In this document: positions 40,183-41,115 of the stretch, in pieces
Layout of the letters: the number at the start of each line of letters is the position of its first letter
Numbering within the stretch: the stretch's first letter is position 1
Source: JAYKJB01 sp035284745 [NCBI: Candidatus Sericytochromatia bacterium]
Lineage (GTDB): Bacteria > Cyanobacteriota > Sericytochromatia > S15B-MN24
Direction of reading: 5' to 3'
DNA length: 41,115 nucleotides
Assembly: GCA_035284745.1 (NCBI GenBank)
Contig: JAYKIL010000022.1
Span: forward strand, 1 to 41,115
Notes under the pieces: model-generated
What the model saw: the letters and a program-made list of their open reading frames with translations, nothing else
Told to the model about the DNA's origin: nothing
Databases searched by the model: none
Translations under genes and position numbers: made by a program

Positions 40183-40371
40183 TCACTCCCTTTTTTGGAA
40201 ACTTGTCGCACCCGGCTTCTCTTTCGCCTCAAAATTCTCCTCATTCTTACCCCCATTCTCCGGACCTCGTCCGGTGTCCTGCATTTTTTCCTGCAGCCGC
40301 CGTTCGGCGATATCGTCTGCAAACTGGTTGATACTCTTCATGATTCCGTCAAACAGGTCGTTGATGTCCAT
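40183..40371 (-). CDS. Small orphan protein
   Basis: 62 residues. GAGGAGCG lies upstream of the ATG at 40371, with about 9-bp spacing. The protein is acidic then basic: MDINDLFDGIMKSINQFADD, a helical stretch with IAERRLQEKMQD, and a low-complexity tail (NGGKNEENFEAKEKPGA). No family is recognised. It lies immediately downstream of the tmRNA terminator on the opposite strand. An accessory gene of the presumed island is a reasonable guess. Confidence 0.5.
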   Translation of the reverse strand: MDINDLFDGIMKSINQFADDIAERRLQEKMQDTGRGPENGGKNEENFEAKEKPGATSFQKRE

Positions 40372-40531
40372 GGTCGGGCGCTCCTCGTTGTGGTTTATGA
40401 CCTTACTTACCGGAGAGACAGAGAAAGTGTCGGGCGGTGGCTGAATTTTTCGTGATTTTTTTGTGCTGGCTTGTATGGGTCTTACATACCGGATCGGTTT
40501 CAAATCTGTCGAAACTCCCTTGAGATTTGAG

Positions 40532-40559
40532 TTGCACGACGCATGGCAGATGTTATGTT
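40532..40559 (+). promoter_or_regulatory. Possible promoter of the MNT-HEPN pair
   Basis: TTGCAC (40532-40537), a 16-bp spacer and TATGTT (40554-40559), about 90 bp before the antitoxin start. About 50 bp upstream, GTATG and CATAC form a small inverted repeat (near 40471-40487). Confidence 0.4.
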
Positions 40560-40646
40560 GTCGAGTAGTTTTCAATGGCCTTCCTGCGCCCTCGGTTTCG
40601 GTTGCGAAGGGCCAGGTAGATGAACCAGTTTTTTGGAGGTTGAGCG

Positions 40647-40937
40647 ATGAACAGACAACGTGCACTGGAACTGCTGACCAGCAGCAAGTCGGAGTTGCAG
40701 ACCCGTTTCGGCGTGACCCGGCTGGCCCTGTTCGGCTCCACCGCCCGCAATACAGCAACCAGCGGCAGCGATGTCGATGTGCTGGTGGCTTTTGATGGTC
40801 CGGCCACCTCCAAGCGTTACTTCGGCGTACAGTTCTACCTGGAGGATCTGCTCGGCTGTCCGGTCGACCTGGTCACCGAAAAGGCGTTGCGGCCGGAGCT
40901 GCGCCCCTATATCGAACAGGAGCGGGTCATTGTCTGA
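40647..40937 (+). CDS. mntA: MNT-type nucleotidyltransferase antitoxin (MntA-like)
   Basis: 96 residues. GGAGG lies 7 bp before the ATG. The minimal nucleotidyltransferase signature is intact: LFGSTARNTATSGSDVDVLV, with the GS motif and the DxD metal pair. The order is that of MntA, which in MntA-HepT systems transfers AMP groups to the HEPN toxin and so neutralises it. The stop TGA lies inside the HEPN gene start (8-bp overlap), as is common for these pairs. Such loci are mobile and often found in genomic islands. Confidence 0.9.
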   Translation: MNRQRALELLTSSKSELQTRFGVTRLALFGSTARNTATSGSDVDVLVAFDGPATSKRYFGVQFYLEDLLGCPVDLVTEKALRPELRPYIEQERVIV

Positions 40938-41115
40938 TACCGGCCAGCGCCAATGGCGCTTCTATCTTGATGACATGATCGACTTCGTCGGGAAGGTGCT
41001 CGCCTATACCGACGGTCTCGACCAAGCTGGTTTCGTGGCCAGCGGCCTTACCTACGACGCCACCCTGCGCAACCTGGAGTTGATCGGCGAAGCCGCCACC
41101 CATATCCCGGACGAC
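40930..41115 (+). CDS. hepT: HEPN-domain toxin (HepT/DUF86-like), N-terminal part
   Basis: The first 62 codons, cut by the window edge. The start is TTG at 40930, with AGGAG 7 bp upstream, overlapping the antitoxin gene by 8 bp. The peptide WRFYLDDMIDFVGKVLAYTD and DATLRNLELIGEAATHIPDD matches the N-terminal half of DUF86/HepT proteins (RNLEIIGEA block). The catalytic Rx4-6H motif that makes the RNase toxin would be further on, outside the window, so activity cannot be checked. Confidence 0.85.
   Translation, partial: MSDTGQRQWRFYLDDMIDFVGKVLAYTDGLDQAGFVASGLTYDATLRNLELIGEAATHIPDD

Overview
The window is a G+C-rich chromosomal segment, densely coded on both strands and mostly housekeeping. 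No photosystem, pigment or carboxysome gene is visible, yet several genes look cyanobacterial. These are an OmpR-type response regulator very close to RpaB/Ycf27 (17809-18561), a class II FBPase of the F/SBPase type (20893-21924) and a DUF1997-like lipid-binding-fold protein (39021-39545). MurE carries the meso-diaminopimelate motif, and lipoproteins, a LolC/E-like permease and a beta-barrel-like protein point to a diderm envelope. My best inference is a non-photosynthetic relative of Cyanobacteria (Sericytochromatia, Vampirovibrionia or a neighbouring lineage). The lineage call rests on remembered family resemblance and not on a search.

Layout. 1-2500: end of tuf with its terminator, an 11-mer-repeat helical protein, a small unknown protein, tRNA-Met(CAU) and a coiled-coil protein. 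2600-6200: M28 aminopeptidase, murE and a MerR-like protein whose C-terminal coiled coil resembles the one at 1876-2490. 6200-11400: a UshA-like 5'-nucleotidase lipoprotein (minus strand), then tilS and ftsH, with a consensus promoter for ftsH inside the tilS stop. 11450-17490: a degenerate metallophosphoesterase and an S8 protease (minus), a Cache-HAMP-GGDEF protein, a cupin and a di-haem cytochrome lipoprotein. 17470-25470: a long minus-strand run of DUF2330 protein, nnr, glpX, lolC/E-like permease, CsgG/LpoB-like lipoprotein, barrel-like protein, RpaB-like regulator and cutA, with overlaps and short gaps suggesting operon organisation. 25550-29020: the glycolytic pair eno-pyk (overlapping by 8 bp) and the S4 protein rqcP. 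29100-32000: cysteine desulfurase, nitronate monooxygenase-like protein and two YtxH-like small membrane proteins. 32000-39550: a 411-bp divergent promoter region, a DEAD-box-like protein with its catalytic motifs destroyed, an orphan lipoprotein, a small unknown, trmB, an orphan coiled-coil protein, a HAD hydrolase and the DUF1997-like protein. 39670-40068: tmRNA with a strong promoter and terminator. After it come a small orphan gene and a MNT/HEPN toxin-antitoxin pair running off the end, which looks like accessory DNA beside the ssrA hotspot.

The most unusual items are the pseudo-helicase that keeps a DbpA-like RNA-binding C-terminus (32339-33934), the metallophosphoesterase that has lost most metal ligands (11452-12564), and two promoters carrying 11-bp-spaced GTTAA/ATTAA repeats with the same geometry (2538-2577 and 14066-14104), which resemble cyanobacterial Pho boxes. 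Also notable are a MYXO-CTERM-like sorting tail on the DUF2330 protein and three tail-to-tail gene pairs whose coding ends overlap.
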